Shown here piece after piece: positions 50,701 through 64,000 of a stretch of 64,000 nt of DNA (its first letter is position 1; each line of letters begins with the position of its first letter). Origin of the DNA: Symsagittifera roscoffensis (lineage: Eukaryota > Xenacoelomorpha > Acoela > Convolutidae); assembly GCF_963678635.1 (NCBI RefSeq), contig NC_087063.1, forward strand, positions 78,949,617 through 79,013,616, in the 5' to 3' direction. Position numbers and translations under genes: made by a program. The notes beneath the pieces are model-generated. The model was not told where the DNA came from and ran no database searches. It worked only from the letters and a program-made list of their open reading frames with translations.

Positions 50701-53700
50701 TAGGGTAATCAGATTTTTTGTTCAGATAGTTTTCTGTTCAAGTTCTCTCTCCGAAGTAAACTTGTTTTCACTTTATTCTATAATCCGTATTTGTTACTTT
50801 TCATCTAAATTTATTTAGGTTGCTTTTGTAGAATAAGTTTGATGTTTACCCAAAGCTGTCTGAAAACTGATTTAAATAACTTCTGATCATAAAAGATAAT
50901 AAGGGATTTTTGTCCCTCAATCGGTGTTTTTTTTAAAATCTCTGCGCACCTGTTCGATTGTTTTTTTTTCACCTTGTTCCGAAAAAATGACTGTCACTGT
51001 TTAATTACAGAACGTTTTTTGTTGTTTCATGCCACTTGATTCTAGTGTGCTATGCTGCTAGATTTGAACGAATTCATAGCAAGTTTCGATAAAAGATTTC
51101 CTACATATTTGTCAATTGATAGAAGTTTTACGCCAGTTTTGTTCTTATTTTTGATATCTATGATTTTTGCTGAAGTTTCTGATTTTCTCTGCTGAACTGC
51201 TTGTTCTTGTCCTTGAAAATTCTTTTGACTATGAAATTTTCTTTCCATGAGGTGATGATAATTGTTGAGTGACTCCTGATTTTTCACTTTCGTTCTTCTG
51301 AGTTTATTGATATTCAAAAACCGTCTGAAAGCTGATTCAAAGCTCGTTTTGATCAGAAAGCTGGTTCTGATCAGTTAGGGTAGTCCGATTTTTTTTTGTT
51401 CAGATAGCTTTTCCTAAAATTTTTCCTCCTAACTAAAAATCTTTTCACTTTATTTTACACATCGAATTAGTTACTTTTTATCCAAATCTATTTAGAATGC
51501 TTTTTTTAGAATAAGTTTGTGATGTTTACCCAAAGCTGTCTGAAAACTGATTTAAATGACTTCTGATCATAAAGGATAAAAAGGTTTTTTTTTGTGAATC
51601 AATCGGTGTTCTTTTCAATCTCTGCGCACCTGTTCGATTGGTTTTTTGCACCTTGTTCCGAAAAAATGACTGTCACTGGTTGATTACAGAACGTTTTTGT
51701 GATTTTATGCCAATTGATTCTAGTGTGCTTTGCTGCTAGGTTTGAACGAATTCATAGCAAGGTTCGATAAAAGATTTCCTACATATTTGTCAATTGATAG
51801 AAGTTTTACGTCAGTTTTGTTCAAAATTTTGATATCTTTGATTTTTTCTGAAGTTTTTGTTTTTCTCTGCTGAAATGCTTGTTTTTGTCTTTGAAAATTG
51901 TTTTGACTATGAAATTGCATTCCATGCTGTGATGATAATTGTTGAGTGACTCCTGATTTATCACTTTCGTTCTTCTGAGTTTTTTGAGTTTCAAAAACTG
52001 TCTGAAAACTGAGTAAATTATTTTCTGGACAGTTAGGGTAATCCGATTTGTTGTTGAGATAGTTTTTTTTAAATTTTGCCTCCTAAATAAAAATGTTTTT
52101 ACTTTTTTCTACATTTCGAATTAGTTAATTTTTATCCAAATCTATTTAGAGATTGCTTTATTTAAAATAGATATGTGATGTTTACCCAAAGCTGTCTAAA
52201 AACTGATTTAAATAACTTCTGATCATAACGAAGAATAAGGTTTTTTGTTCATCAATCGGTGTTTTTTTTCAATCTCTGCGCACCTGTTCGATTGTTTTTT
52301 TCACCTTGTTCCGAAAAAATGACTGTCACTGGTTAATTACAGAACGTTTTTTGTTGTTTTATGCCACTTGATTCTAGTGTGCTATGCTGCTAGATTTGAA
52401 CGAATTCATAGCAAGTTTCGATAAAAGTTTTCCTACATATTTGTCAATTGATAGAAGTCTTGCGTCAGTTATATTCTAATTTTTGATATCTTTGATTTTT
52501 TCTGAAGTTTTTTATTTTCTCTGCTTAAATGCTTGTTTTTGTCATTGAAAACTGTTTTGACTGTGAAATTGCATTCCATGCTGTGATGATAATTGTTGAA
52601 TGACTCTGATTTTTCATTATCGTTCTCCGGAGTTTATTGAGTTTCAAAACTGTCTGAAAGCTGATTTAATCAAATTCTGATCAGTTAGGGTAATCAGATT
52701 TTTTGTTCAGATAGTTTTCTGTTCAAGTTCTCTCTCCGAAGTAAACTTGTTTTCACTTTATTCTATAATCCGTATTTGTTACTTTTCATCTAAATTTATT
52801 TAGATTGCTTTTGTAGAATAAGTTTGTGATGTTTACCCAAAGCTGTCTGAAAACTGATTTAAGTAACTTCTGATCATAAAAGATAATACGGGATTTTTGT
52901 CCCTCAATCGGTGTTTTTTTCAATCTCTGCGCACCTGTTCGATTTTTTTTTTCACCTTGTTCCGAAAAAATGACTGTCACTGGTTAATTACAGAACGTTT
53001 TCTGTTGTTTTATGCCACTGTATTCTAGTGTGCTATGCTGCTAGATTTGAACGAATTCATAGCAAGTTTCGATAAAAGTTTTCCTACATATTTGTCAATT
53101 GATAGAAGTCTTGCGTCAGTTATGTTCTAATTTTTGATATCTTTGATTTTTTCGGAAGTTTTTTATTTTCTCTGCTTAAATGCTTGTTTTTGTCATTGAA
53201 AACTGTTTTGACTGTGAAATTGCATTCCATGCTGTGATGATAATTGTTGAATGACTCCTGATTTTTCATTATCGTTCTCCGAAGTTTATTGAGTTTCAAA
53301 ACTGTCTGAAAGCTGATTTAATCAAATTCTGATCAGTTAGGGTAATCAGATTTTTTGTTCAGATAGTTTTCTGTTCAAGTTCTCTCTCCGAAGTAAACTT
53401 GTTTTCACTTTATTCTATAATCCGTATTTGTTACTTTTCATCTAAATTTATTTAGGTTGCTTTTGTAGAATAAGTTTGATGTTTACCCAAAGCTGTCTGA
53501 AAACTGATTTAAATAACTTCTGATCATAAAAGATAATAAGGGATTTTTGTCAATCGGTGTTTTTTTTCAATCTCTGCGCACCTGTTCGATTGTTTTTTTT
53601 TCACCTTGTTCCGAAAAAATGACTGTCACTGTTTAATTACAGAACGTTTTTTGTTGTTTTATGCCACTTGATTCTAGTGTGTTATGCTGCTAGAATTGAA

Positions 53701-54350
53701 CGAATTCATAGCAAGTTTCGATAAAAGATTTCCTGCATATTTGTCAATTGATAGAAGTTTTATGCCAGTTTTGTTCTTATTTTTGATATCTATGATTTTT
53801 GTTGAAGTTTCTGATTTTCTCTGCTGAACTGCTTGTTTTTGTCCTTGAAAATTCTTTTGACTATGAAATTTCATTCCATGATGTGATGATAATTGTTGAG
53901 TGACTCCTGATTTTTCACTTTCGTTCTTCTGAGTTAATTGATATTCAAAAACTGTCTGAAAGCTAATTCAAAGCTCGTTCTGATCAGAAAGCTGGTTCTG
54001 ATCAGTTAGGGTGGTCCGATTTTTGTTCAGATGGCTTTTAAAAATTTTTTCCTAATTAAAAATGTTTTAATTTTATTTTACACATCGAATGAGTTTTTTT
54101 ATCCAAATCTATTTAGAATGCTTTTTTAGAATAAGTTTGTGATGTTTACCCAAAGCTGTCTGAAAACTGATTTAAATGACTTCTGATCATAAAGGATAAT
54201 AAGGTTTTTTGTGAATCAATCGGTGTTCTTTTCAATCTCTGCGCACCTGTTCGATTGGTTTTTTGCACCTTGTTCCGAAAAAATGACTGTCACTGGTTGA
54301 TTACAGAACGTTTTTTGTGATTTTATGCCAATTGATTCTAGTGTGCTTTG
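47760..54350. repeat. Higher-order satellite block, ~2.64-kb period
   Basis: Four successive monomers form a ~2,640-bp unit present about 2.5 times: features at 48,403, 49,080 and 49,817 recur almost unchanged at 51,042, 51,720 and 52,456, and the pattern starts a third time at about 53,040. Within the unit the four monomers are much less alike than the two unit copies are to each other. Confidence 0.85.
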
Positions 54351-57299
54351 CTGCTAAGTTTGAACGAATTCATAGCAAGGTTCGATAAAAGATTTCCTAC
54401 ATATTTGTCAATTGATAGAAGTTTTACGTCAGTTTTGTTCAAAGTTTTGATATCTTTTATTTTTTCTGAAGTTTTTGTTTTTCTCTGCTGAAATGCTTGT
54501 TTTTGTCATTAAAAATTGTTTTGACTATGAAATTGCATTCCATGCTGTGATGATAATTGTTGAGTGACTCCTGACTTTTCACTTTCGTTCTTCTGAGTTT
54601 ATTGAGTTTCAAAAAGGGTAATCCGATTTTTTTTTGAGATAGCTTTTTTTTAAATTTTGCCTCCTAATTAAAAACGTTTTCACTTTCTTCTACATTTCGA
54701 ATTAGTTATTTTTTATTCAAATCTATTTAGATTGCTTTTTTTAGAATAAGTTTGTTTATTTTTCACCTTCTTCCGAAAAAATTACTGTCACTGGTTAATT
54801 ACAGAACGTTTTTTGTTTTATGCCACTTGATTCTAGTGTGCTATGCTGCTAGATTTGAACGAATTCATAGCAGGCTTCGATAAAAAATTTCCTACATATT
54901 TGTCAATTGATAGAAGTTTAACGCCAGTTTTGTTCTTATTTTTGATATATATGATTTTTTCTGAAGGTTTTGATTTTCTATGCTGAACTGCTGGTTTTTG
55001 TCCTTGAAAATTATTTTGACTATGAAATTTCATTCTTATTTTGTGATGTTAATTGTTGAATGACTCCTGATTTTTCGTTCTTCTGAGTTTATTGAGCTTC
55101 AAAACTGTCTGAAAGCTGATTTATTCAAATTCTGATCAGTTCGGGTAATCAGATTTTATGTTCAGATAGCTTTCTGTTTAAGTTCTTCCTCCGAAGTAAA
55201 CTTGTTTTCACTTTATTCTACTTTTCGTATTAGTTACTTTTTATCTAATTAAATTTAGATTGCTTATGAGAATAGGTTTGAGATGTTTACCCACAGCTGT
55301 CTGAAAACTGATTTAAGTAACTTCTGATCATAAAGGATATTAAGGGATTTTTGTCCCTCAATCGGTGTTTTTTTTTCAATTTCTGCGCACCTGTTTATTG
55401 TTTTTTTCACCTCGTTCCGAAAAAATGACTGTCTTTGGTTGATTACAGAAAGTGTTTTTTTGTGAAGTTTTTTGCCAATTGATTCTAGTGTGCTATGCTG
55501 CTAGGTTTGAACGAATTCATAGCAAGGTTCGATAAAAGATTTCCTACATATTTGTCAATTGATAGAAGTTTTACATCAGTTTCGTTCTAAATTTTGATAT
55601 CTTTGATATTTTCTGAAGTTTTTGATTTTCTCTGCTGAAATGCTTGTTTTTGTCATTAAAAATTGTTGAATGACTCCTGATTTTTCGTTCTTCGGAGTTT
55701 ATTGAGCTTCAAAACTGCCTGAAAGCCGATTTAATCAAATTTTGATCAGTTAGGGTAATCAGATTTTTTGTTCAGATAGCTTTCTGTTTAAGTTCTCCCT
55801 CCGAAGTAAACTTGTTTTCACTTTATTCTACATTTCGTAATAGTTACTTTGTATCTAAATAAATTTAGATTTTTTGTGTGTAATAAGTTTGTGATGTTTA
55901 CCCAAAGCTGTCTGAAAACTGATTTAAGTAACTTCTGATCGTAAAGGATAATAAGGGATTTTTGTCCTTCAATCAGTGTTTTTTTTTTCAATCTCTGCAC
56001 ACCTGTCGATTGTTTTTTTTGTCACCTTGTTCCGAAAAAGTGACTGTCACTCGTTGATTACAGAAGGTGTTTTTGTGAACTTTTTAGCCAATTGATTCTA
56101 GTGTGCTATGCTGCTAGGTTTGAACGAAGTTGTAGCCATTTTCGATAAAAGAATTCCTACATATATGTCAAATGATAGAAGTTTTACATCGGTTTTGTTC
56201 AAAGTTGTGATTTTTTGGTTTTTTGCTGAAGTTTTTAATTTTCTCTGCTGATTTGCTGCTTTTGTCATTGAAATTTGTTTTGATTATGAAATTGTTTCCA
56301 TGCTGTGATGATAATTGTTGAGTGACTCCTGATTTTTCACTTTCGTTCTTCTGAGTTTTTTGAGTTTCAAAAAGGGTAATCCGATTTTTTGTTGATAGCT
56401 TTTTTTAGTTCTGCCTCCTAATTGAAAACGTTTTCACTTTATTCTACATTTCGAATTGGTTATTTTTTATCCAAATCTATTTAGAATGCTTTTTTTAGAA
56501 TAAGTTTGTGATGTTTACCCAAAGCTGTCTGAAAACTGATTTAAATGACTTCTGATCATAAAGGATAATAAGGTTTTTTGTGAATCAATCGGTGTTCTTT
56601 TCAATCTCTGCGCACCTGTTCGATTGGTTTTTTGCACCTTGTTCCGAAAAAATGACTGTCACTGGTTGATTACAGAACGTTTTTTGTGTTTTTTTTTCCA
56701 ATTGATTTTTGTGTGCTTTGCTGCTAGGTTTGAACGAATTCATAGCAAGGTTCGATAAAAGATTTCCTACATATTTGTCAATTGATAGAAGTTTTACGTC
56801 AGTTTTGTTCAAAATTTTGATATCTTTGATTTTTTCTAAAGTTTTTGTTTTTCTCTGCTGAAATGCTTGTTTTTGTCATTGAAAATTGTTTTGACTATGA
56901 AATTGCATTCCATGCTGTGATGATAATTGTTGAGTGACTCCTGATTTATCACTTTCGTTCTTCTGAGTTTATTGAGTTTCAAAAAGGGTAAACCAATTTT
57001 TTTTGAGATAGCTTTTTTTAAATTTTGCCTCCTAAATAAAAACGTTTTTACTTTTTTCTACATTTCGAATTAGTTATTTTTTATCCAAATCTATTTAGAG
57101 ATTGCTTTATTTAAAATAGGTTTGTGATGTTTACCCAAAGCTGTCTAAAAACTGATTTAAAAAACTTCTGATCATAACGAAGAATAAGGTTTTTTGTGAA
57201 TCAATCGGTGTTCTTTTCAATCTCTGCGCACCTGTTCGATTGGTTTTTTGCACCTTGTTCCGAAAAAATGACTGTCACTGGTTGATTACAGAACGTTTT

Positions 57300-60200
57300 T
57301 TGTGTTTTTTTTTTTCAATTGATTTTTGTGTGCTTTGCTGCTAGGTTTAAACGAATTCATAGCAAGGTTCGATAAAAGATTTCCTACATATTTGTCAATT
57401 GATAGAAGTTTTACGTCAGTTTTGTTCAAAATTTTGATATCTTTGATTTTTTCTAAAGTTTTTGTTTTTCTCTGCTGAAATGCTTGTTTTTGTCATTGAA
57501 AATTGTTTTGACTATGAAATTGCATTCCATGCTGTGATGATAATTGTTGAGTGACTCTTGATTTATCACTTTCGTTCTTCTGAGTTTATTGAGTTTCAAA
57601 AACTGTCTGGAAGCTGAGTAAATTTTTTTCTGGTCAGTTAGGGTAATCCGATTTGTTGTTGAGATAGCTTTTTTTAAGTTTTGCCTCCTAAATAAAAACG
57701 TTTTCACTTTTTTCTACATTTCGAATTAGTTATTTTCTATCCAAATCTATTTAGATTGCTTTTTTAGATTAAGTTTGTGATGTTTACCCAAAGCTGTCTG
57801 AAAACTGATTTAATTAACTTCTGATCATAACGGATAATAAGGTTTTTTGTTCATCATTCGCTGTTTTTTTTTCAATCTCTGTGAACCTGTTCGATTGATT
57901 TTTTTTTCAACTTTTTCTGAAAAAATGACTGTCATTGGTTGATTACAGATGTTTTTTGTGATTTTATGCCACTTGATTCTAGTGTGCTATGCTGCTAGGT
58001 TTGAACGAATTCATAGCAAGGTTCGATAAAAGATTTCCTACATTTTTGTCAATTGATAGAAGTTTTACATCAGTTTTGCTTAAATTTTGATATCTTTGAT
58101 TTTTTCTGAAGTTTTTGTTTTTCTCTGCTAAAATGCTTGTTTTTATCATTGAAAATTGTTTTGACTATGAAATTGCTTTCTATGCTGTGATGATAATTGT
58201 TGAGTGACTCCTGATTTTTCACTTTCGTTCTTCTGAGTTTTTTGAGTTTCAAAAAGGGTAATCCGATTTTTTGTTGATAGCTTTTTTTAGTTCTGCCTCC
58301 TAATTGAAAAAGTTTTCACTTTATTCTACATTTCGAATTGGTTATTTTTTATCCAAATCTATTAAGAATGCTTTTTTTAGAATAAGTTTGTGATGTTTAC
58401 CCAAAGCTGTCTGAAAACTGATTTAAATGACTTCTGATCATAAAGGATAATAAGGTTTTTTTTTGTGAATCAATCGGTGTTCTTTTCAATCTCTGCGCAC
58501 CTGTTCGATTGGTTTTTTGCACCTTGTTCCGAAAAAATGACTGTCACTGGTTGATTACAGAACGTTTTTTGTGATTTTATGCCAATTGATTCTAGTGTGC
58601 TTTGCTGCTAGGTTTGAACGAATTCAAAGCAAGGTTCGATAAAAGATTTCCTACATATTTGTCAATTGATAGAAGTTTTACATCATTTTTACTTAAATTT
58701 TGATATCTTTGATTTTTTCTGAAGTTTTTGTTTTTCTCTGCTGAAATGCTTGTTTTTGTCATTGAAAATTGTTTTGATTATGAAATTGTTTCCATGCTGT
58801 GATGATAATTGTTGAGTGACTCCTGATTTTTCACTTTCGTTCTTCTGAGTTTTTTGAGTTTCAAAAAGGGTAATCCGATTTTTTGTTGATAGCTTTTTTT
58901 AGTTCTGCCTCCTAATTGAAAACGTTTTCACTTTATTCTACATTTCGAATTGGTTATTTTTTATCCAAATCTATTTAGAATGCTTTTTTTAGAATAAGTT
59001 TGTGATGTTTACCCAAAGCTGTCTGAAAACTGATTTAAATGACTTCTGATCATAAAGGATAATAAGGTTTTTTGTGAATCAATCGGTGTTCTTTTCAATC
59101 TCTGCGCACCTGTTCGATTGGTTTTTTGCACCTTGTTCCGAAAAAATGACTGTCACTGGTTGATTACAGAACGTTTTTTGTGTTTTTTTGCCAATTGATT
59201 CTTGTGTGCTTTGCTGCTAGGTTTGAACGAATTCATAGCAAGGTTCGATAAAAGATTTCCTACATAATTGTCAATTGATAGAAGTTTTACGTCAGTTTTG
59301 TTCAAAATTTTGATATCTTTGATTTTTTCTAAAGTTTTTGTTTTTCTCTGCTGAAATGCTTGTTTTTGTCATTGAAAATTGTTTTGACTATGAAATTGCA
59401 TTCCATGCTGTGATGATAATTGTTGAGTGACTCCTGATTTATCACTTTCGTTCTTCTGAGTTTATTGAGTTTCAAAAACTGTCTGAAAGCTGAGTAAATT
59501 TTTTTCTGGTCAGTTAGGGTAATCCGATTTGTTGTTGAGATAGCTTTTTTAAAGTTTAGCCTCCTAAATAAAAACGTTTTCACTTTTTTCTACATTTCGA
59601 ATTAGTTATTTTCTATCCAAATCTATTTAGATTGCTTTTTTAGATTAAGTTTGTGATGTTTACCCAAAGCTGTCTGAAAACTGATTTAATTAACTTCTGA
59701 TCATAACGGATAATAAGGTTTTTTGTTCATCATTCGTTGTTTTTTTTTCAATCTCTGCGAACCTGTTCGATTTTTTTTTCAACTGTTTCTGAAAAAATGA
59801 CTGTCATTGGTTGATTACAGATGTTTTTTGTGATTTTATGCCACTTGATTCTAGTGTGCTATGCTGCTAGGTTTGAACGAATTCATAGCAAGGTTCGATA
59901 AAAGATTTCCTACATATTTGTCAATTGATAGAAGTTTTACATCAGTTTTGCTTAAATTTTGATATCTTTGATTTTTTCTGAAGTTTTTGTTTTTCTCTGC
60001 TAAAATGCTTGTTTTTATCATTGAAAATTGTTTTGACTATGAAATTGCTTTCCATGCTGTGATGATAATTGTTGAGTGACTCCTGATTTTTCACTTTCGT
60101 TCTTCTGAGTTTTTTGAGTTTCAAAAAGGGTAATCTGATTTTTTGTTGATAGCTTTTTTTAGTTCTGCCTCCTAATTGAAAACGTTTTCACTTTATTCTA

Positions 60201-61900
60201 CATTTCGAATTGGTTATTTTTTATCCAAATCTATTAAGAATGCTTTTTTTAGAATAAGTTTGTGATGTTTACCCAAAGCTGTCTGAAAACTGATTTAAAT
60301 GACTTCTGATCATAAAGGATTATAAGGTTTTTTTTTGTGAATCAATCGGTGTTCTTTTCAATCTCTGCGCACCTGTTCGATTGCTTTTTTGCACCTTGTT
60401 CCGAAAAAATGACTGTCACTGGTTGATTACAGAACGTTTTTTGTGATTTTATGCCAATTGATTCTAGTGTGCTTTGCTGCTAGGTTTGAACGAATTCATA
60501 GCAAGGATCGATAAAAGATTTCCTACATATTTGTCAATTGATAGAAGTTCTACATCATTTTTGCTTAAATTTTGATATCTTTGATTTTTTCTGAAGTTTT
60601 TGTTTTTCTCTGCTGAAATATTGTTTTAGTCATTGAAAATTGTTTTGACTATGAAATTGCATTCCATGCTGTGATGATAATTGTTGAGTGACTCCTGATT
60701 TATCACTTTCGTTCTTCTGAGTTTATTGAGTTTCAAAAACTGTCTGGAAGCTGAGTAAATTTTTTTCTGGTCAGTTAGGGTAATCCGATTTGTTGTTGAG
60801 ATAGCTTTTTTAAAGTTTTGCCTCCTAAATAAAAACGTTTTCACTTTTTTCTACATTTCGAATTAGTTATTTTCTATCCAAATCTATTTAGATTGCTTTT
60901 TTAGATTAAGTTTGTGATGTTTACCCAAAGCTGTCTGAAAACTGATTTAATTAACTTCTGATCATAACGGATAATAAGGTTTTTTTTTGTGAATCAATCG
61001 GTGTTCTTTTCAATCTCTGCGCACCTGTTCGATTGGTTTTTTGCACCTTGTTCCGAAAAAATGACTGTCACTGGTTGATTACAGAACGTTTTTTGTGATT
61101 TTATGCCAATTGATTCTAGTGTGCTTTGCTGCTAGGTTTGAACGAATTCATAGCAAGGTTCGATAAAAGATTTCCTACATATTTGTCAATTGATAGAAGT
61201 TCTACATCATTTTTGCTTAAATTTTGATATCTTTGATTTTTTCTGAAGTTTTTGTTTTTCTCTGCTGAAATATTGTTTTAGTCATTGAAAATTGTTTTGA
61301 CTATGAAATTGCATTCCATGCTGTGATGATAATTGTTGAGTGACTCTTGATTTATCACTTTCGTTCTTCTGAGTTTATTGAGTTTCAAAAACTGTCTGGA
61401 AGCTGAGTAAATTTTTTTCTGGTCAGTTAGGGTAATCCGATTTGTTGTTGAGATAGCTTTTTTTAAGTTTTGCCTCCTAAATAAAAACGTTTTCACTTTT
61501 TTCTACATTTCGAATTAGTTATTTTCTATCCAAATCTATTTAGATTGCTTTTTTATATTAAGTTTGTGATGTTTACCCAAAGCTGTCTGAAAACTGATTT
61601 AATTAACTTCTGATCATAACGGATAATAAGGTTTTTTGTTCATCATTCGCTGTTTTTTTTTCAATCTCTGTGAACCTGTTCGATTGATTTTTTTTTCAAC
61701 TTTTTCTGAAAAAATGACTGTCATTGGTTGATTACAGATGTTTTTTGTGATTTTATGCCACTTGATTCTAGTGTGCTATGCTGCTAGGTTTGAACGAATT
61801 CATAGCAAGGTTCGATAAAAGATTTCCTACATATTTGTCAATTGATAGAAGTTTTACATCAGTTTTGCTTAAATTTTGATATCTTTGATTTTTTCTGAAG
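57300..61900. repeat. Second higher-order satellite block, ~1.87-kb period
   Basis: Three monomers (about 652 + 614 + 608 bp) form a ~1,874-bp unit: features at 57,453 and 58,070 recur at 59,329 and 59,942. A further stretch around 61,278-61,900 is close to 57,453-58,080, including the variants GAGTGACTCTTGATTTATC and TCTGTGAACCTGTTCG. Confidence 0.75.
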
Positions 61901-64000
61901 TTTTTGTTTTTCTCTGCTAAAATGCTTGTTTTTGTCATTGAAAATTGTTTTGACTATGAATTTTCATTCCATGCTGTGTTGATAATAATTGAATGACTCC
62001 TGAATTTTCATTATCACTCTTCGGAGTTTATTGAGTTTCAAAACTGTCTGAAAGCTGATTTAATCAAATTCTGATCAGTTAGGTTAATCAGATTTTTTGT
62101 TCAGATAACTTTCTGTTTAAGTTCTCTCTCCGAATTAAACTTGTTTTCACTTTATTCTACATTTCGTAATAGTTACTTTTCATCTAAATATATTTTGATT
62201 GCTTGTGTAGATTAAGTTTGTGATATTTACCCAAAGCTGTCTGAAATTTGATTTAAGTAACTTCTGATCATAAAGGATAATAAAGAATTTTTGTCCTTCA
62301 AGCGTTGTTTTTTTCAATCTCTGCGCACCTGTCGATTGTTTTTTTTCACCTTGTTCAGAAAAAGTGACTGTCACTGGTTGATTACAGAAGGTGTTTTTGT
62401 GAACTTTTTTGCCAATTGATTCTAGTGTGCTATGCGGCTAAGTTTGAACGAATTCGTAGCCAGGTTCGATAAAAGAGCTCCTACATATATGTCAATTGGT
62501 AGAAGTTTTACATCAGTTTTGTTCAAAGTTTTAATTTTATGATTTTTTGCTGAAGTTTTTGATTTCCTCTGCTGATTTGATGGTTTTGTCATTGAAAATT
62601 GTTTTGGCTATAAAATTGCATTCATTGCTGTGATGATAATTGTTGAGTGACTCCTGATTTTTCACTTTCGTTCTTCTGAGTTTATTGAGTTTCAAAAACT
62701 GTCGGAAAGCTGAATAAATTAATTTCTGGCCAATTAGGGTAATCCAATTTTTTGTTGAGATAGCTTTTATTTAAATTTTGCCTCCAGTTTTCAATTTTTA
62801 AATTTGAAGTTTTCACTTTTTTCTACATTTCGAATTAGTTATTTTATATCCAAATCTATTTAGATTGCTTTTTTTAGAGTAAGTTTGTGATGTTTACCCA
62901 AAGCTGTCTGAAAACAAAACTGATTTAAATAACTTCTGATCATTAAGGATAATAAGGTTTTTGTGCATCAATCGGTCTTCTTTTCAATCTCTGCGCACCT
63001 TTTCGATTTTTTTTCACCTTGTACCGAAAAAATGACTGTCACTGGTTGATTAAAGAACGTTTTTTGTGGTTTTATGCCAATTGATTTAGTTTGCTGTGCT
63101 GCTAGGTTTGAACGAATTCATAGTAAAGTTCGATAAAAGATTTCCTACATATTTGTCAATTGATAGAAGTTTCACGTCAGTTTTGTTCTAAATCTTGATA
63201 TCTTTGATTTTTTCTGAAGTTTTTGTTTTTCTCTGCTGAAATGCTTGTTTTCGTCATCGAAAATTGTTTTGACTATGAAATTGCATTCCATGCTGTGATG
63301 ATAATTGTTGAGTGACTCCTGATTTATCACTTTCGTTCTTCTGACTTTATTGAGTTTCAAAAACTGTCTGAAAGCTGAGTAAATTATTTTCTGGTCAGTT
63401 AGGGTAATCCGATTTGTTGTTGAGATCGCTTTTTTAAATTTTGCCTCCTAAATAAAAACATTTTCACTTTCTACGTTTCGAATTGGTTATTTTTTATCCA
63501 AATCTATTTAGATTGCTTTTTTTCAGAATAAGTTTGTGATGTTTACCCAAAGCTGTTTGAAAACTGATTTAAATAACTTCTGATCATAAAGGATAATAAA
63601 GTTTTTTGTTCATCAATCGGTGTTCTTTTCAATCTCAGCGCACCTGTTCGATTTTTTTTCACCTTGTTCCGAAAAACTGACTGTCACTGGTTGATTACAG
63701 AACGGTTTTTGTGATTTTATGCCACTCCATTCTAGTTGGCTATGCTGCTAGGTTTGAACGAATTCATAGCAAGGTTTGATAAAAGATTTCACTTTATTCT
63801 ACATTTCGTATGAGGTACTTTTTATCCAAATCTTTTTAGATTGCTTTTTTTAGTGTAAGTTTGTGATGTTTACCCAAAGCTGTCTGAAAACTGATTTAAA
63901 TCACTTCTGATCGTAACGGATAATAAGGTTTTTTGTTCATCAATCGGTGTTCTTTTCAATCTCAGCGCACCTGTTCGATTGTTTTTTTCACCTTGTTCCG

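Larger units (their letters stand above)
45228..64000. repeat. Long tandem satellite, ~610-680-bp monomers, ~29 copies
   Basis: From about 45,228 to the right edge one AT-rich monomer repeats head to tail. Every monomer has the landmarks TTTGAACGAATTCATAGCAAG, TTGTCAATTGATAGAAG, GCTGTGATGATAATTGTTGA, GTGATGTTTACCCAAAGCTG, TCTCTGCGCACCTGTTCGAT and GAAAAAATGACTGTCACTGG. The GAATTC landmark recurs at about 45.90, 46.55, 47.16, 47.77, 48.43, 49.11 kb and so on, at intervals of ~608-614 or ~640-680 bp, with one short interval of ~500 bp near 54.4-54.9 kb. No retroelement domains occur inside. Repeated Lys/Asn-rich minus-strand frames follow from the A-rich minus strand and shift from monomer to monomer. 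Confidence 0.95.

Noticed and set aside
45652-63360. Recurrent 60-91-residue Lys/Asn-rich minus-strand frames in the satellite
   Set aside because: A-rich strand gives Lys/Asn; frame and length change between monomers and starts and ends shift, which is not what selection on a peptide would leave.

Overview
The window looks like AT-rich nuclear DNA of a nematode, most likely a Caenorhabditis-type worm. Supporting signs are a near-consensus nematode 3' splice site (TTTTCAG/A) ahead of the second large retroelement ORF, a short host-like exon with GT/AG borders, a Ty3/gypsy element, a CR1-like LINE and long satellite DNA. I vaguely recall that Caenorhabditis gene sets hold predicted proteins like the ORF2 product here, but I could not verify this. 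Nothing is bacterial: there are no operons, ribosome binding sites, rRNA genes or CRISPR arrays.

Layout. (a) 1-11.5 kb is a graveyard of degenerate repeats. It holds decayed LTR and leader fragments related to the intact element further right, a ~36-bp tandem array at 6.8-7.7 kb, and five copies of another repeat in both orientations. (b) 11.6-15.65 kb is a broken CR1-like LINE on the minus strand: ORF1 with an SGNH esterase and a Q/N-rich tail, ORF2 with APE endonuclease and reverse transcriptase. (c) 16,106-40,996 is the centrepiece, a ~24.9-kb Ty3/gypsy retrotransposon with 1,951-bp terminal repeats differing at only about seven positions, so it is young. (d) 41-45.2 kb is AT-rich DNA with more dispersed repeats and one host-like exon at 41,714-41,966. 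(e) 45.2-64 kb is a tandem satellite of ~610-680-bp monomers with higher-order blocks, running off the right edge.

The retrotransposon has two giant reading frames. Frame 1 (20,436-29,231) reads coiled coil - capsid-like region - two CCHC zinc knuckles - retropepsin - reverse transcriptase - RNase H - HHCC/DD35E integrase with GPF motif - C-terminal macro domain resembling TARG1/OARD1. It is interrupted by TAA at 24,132 and TGA at 26,262, with no frameshift. Frame 2 (29,752-38,616), in the position an env gene would take, reads coiled coil - SGNH hydrolase - a long novel region with a second, SGNH-like but active-site-poor domain - charged and Cys-containing regions - a C-terminal SUMO-interaction-like motif. 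It is interrupted by TGA at 31,255 (inside the SGNH fold) and TAG at 37,174, again with no frameshift. A 3' splice site at 29,519 makes the frame 2 start codon the first ATG downstream, suggesting expression from a spliced or trans-spliced subgenomic mRNA.

The most interesting content is this pairing in one LTR element of a macro domain on Gag-Pol with an esterase-bearing ORF2. It comes with a tandem-repeat leader whose degenerate counterpart lies 12 kb upstream, and an unexplained enrichment of the hexamer CTTGAG across the element family.
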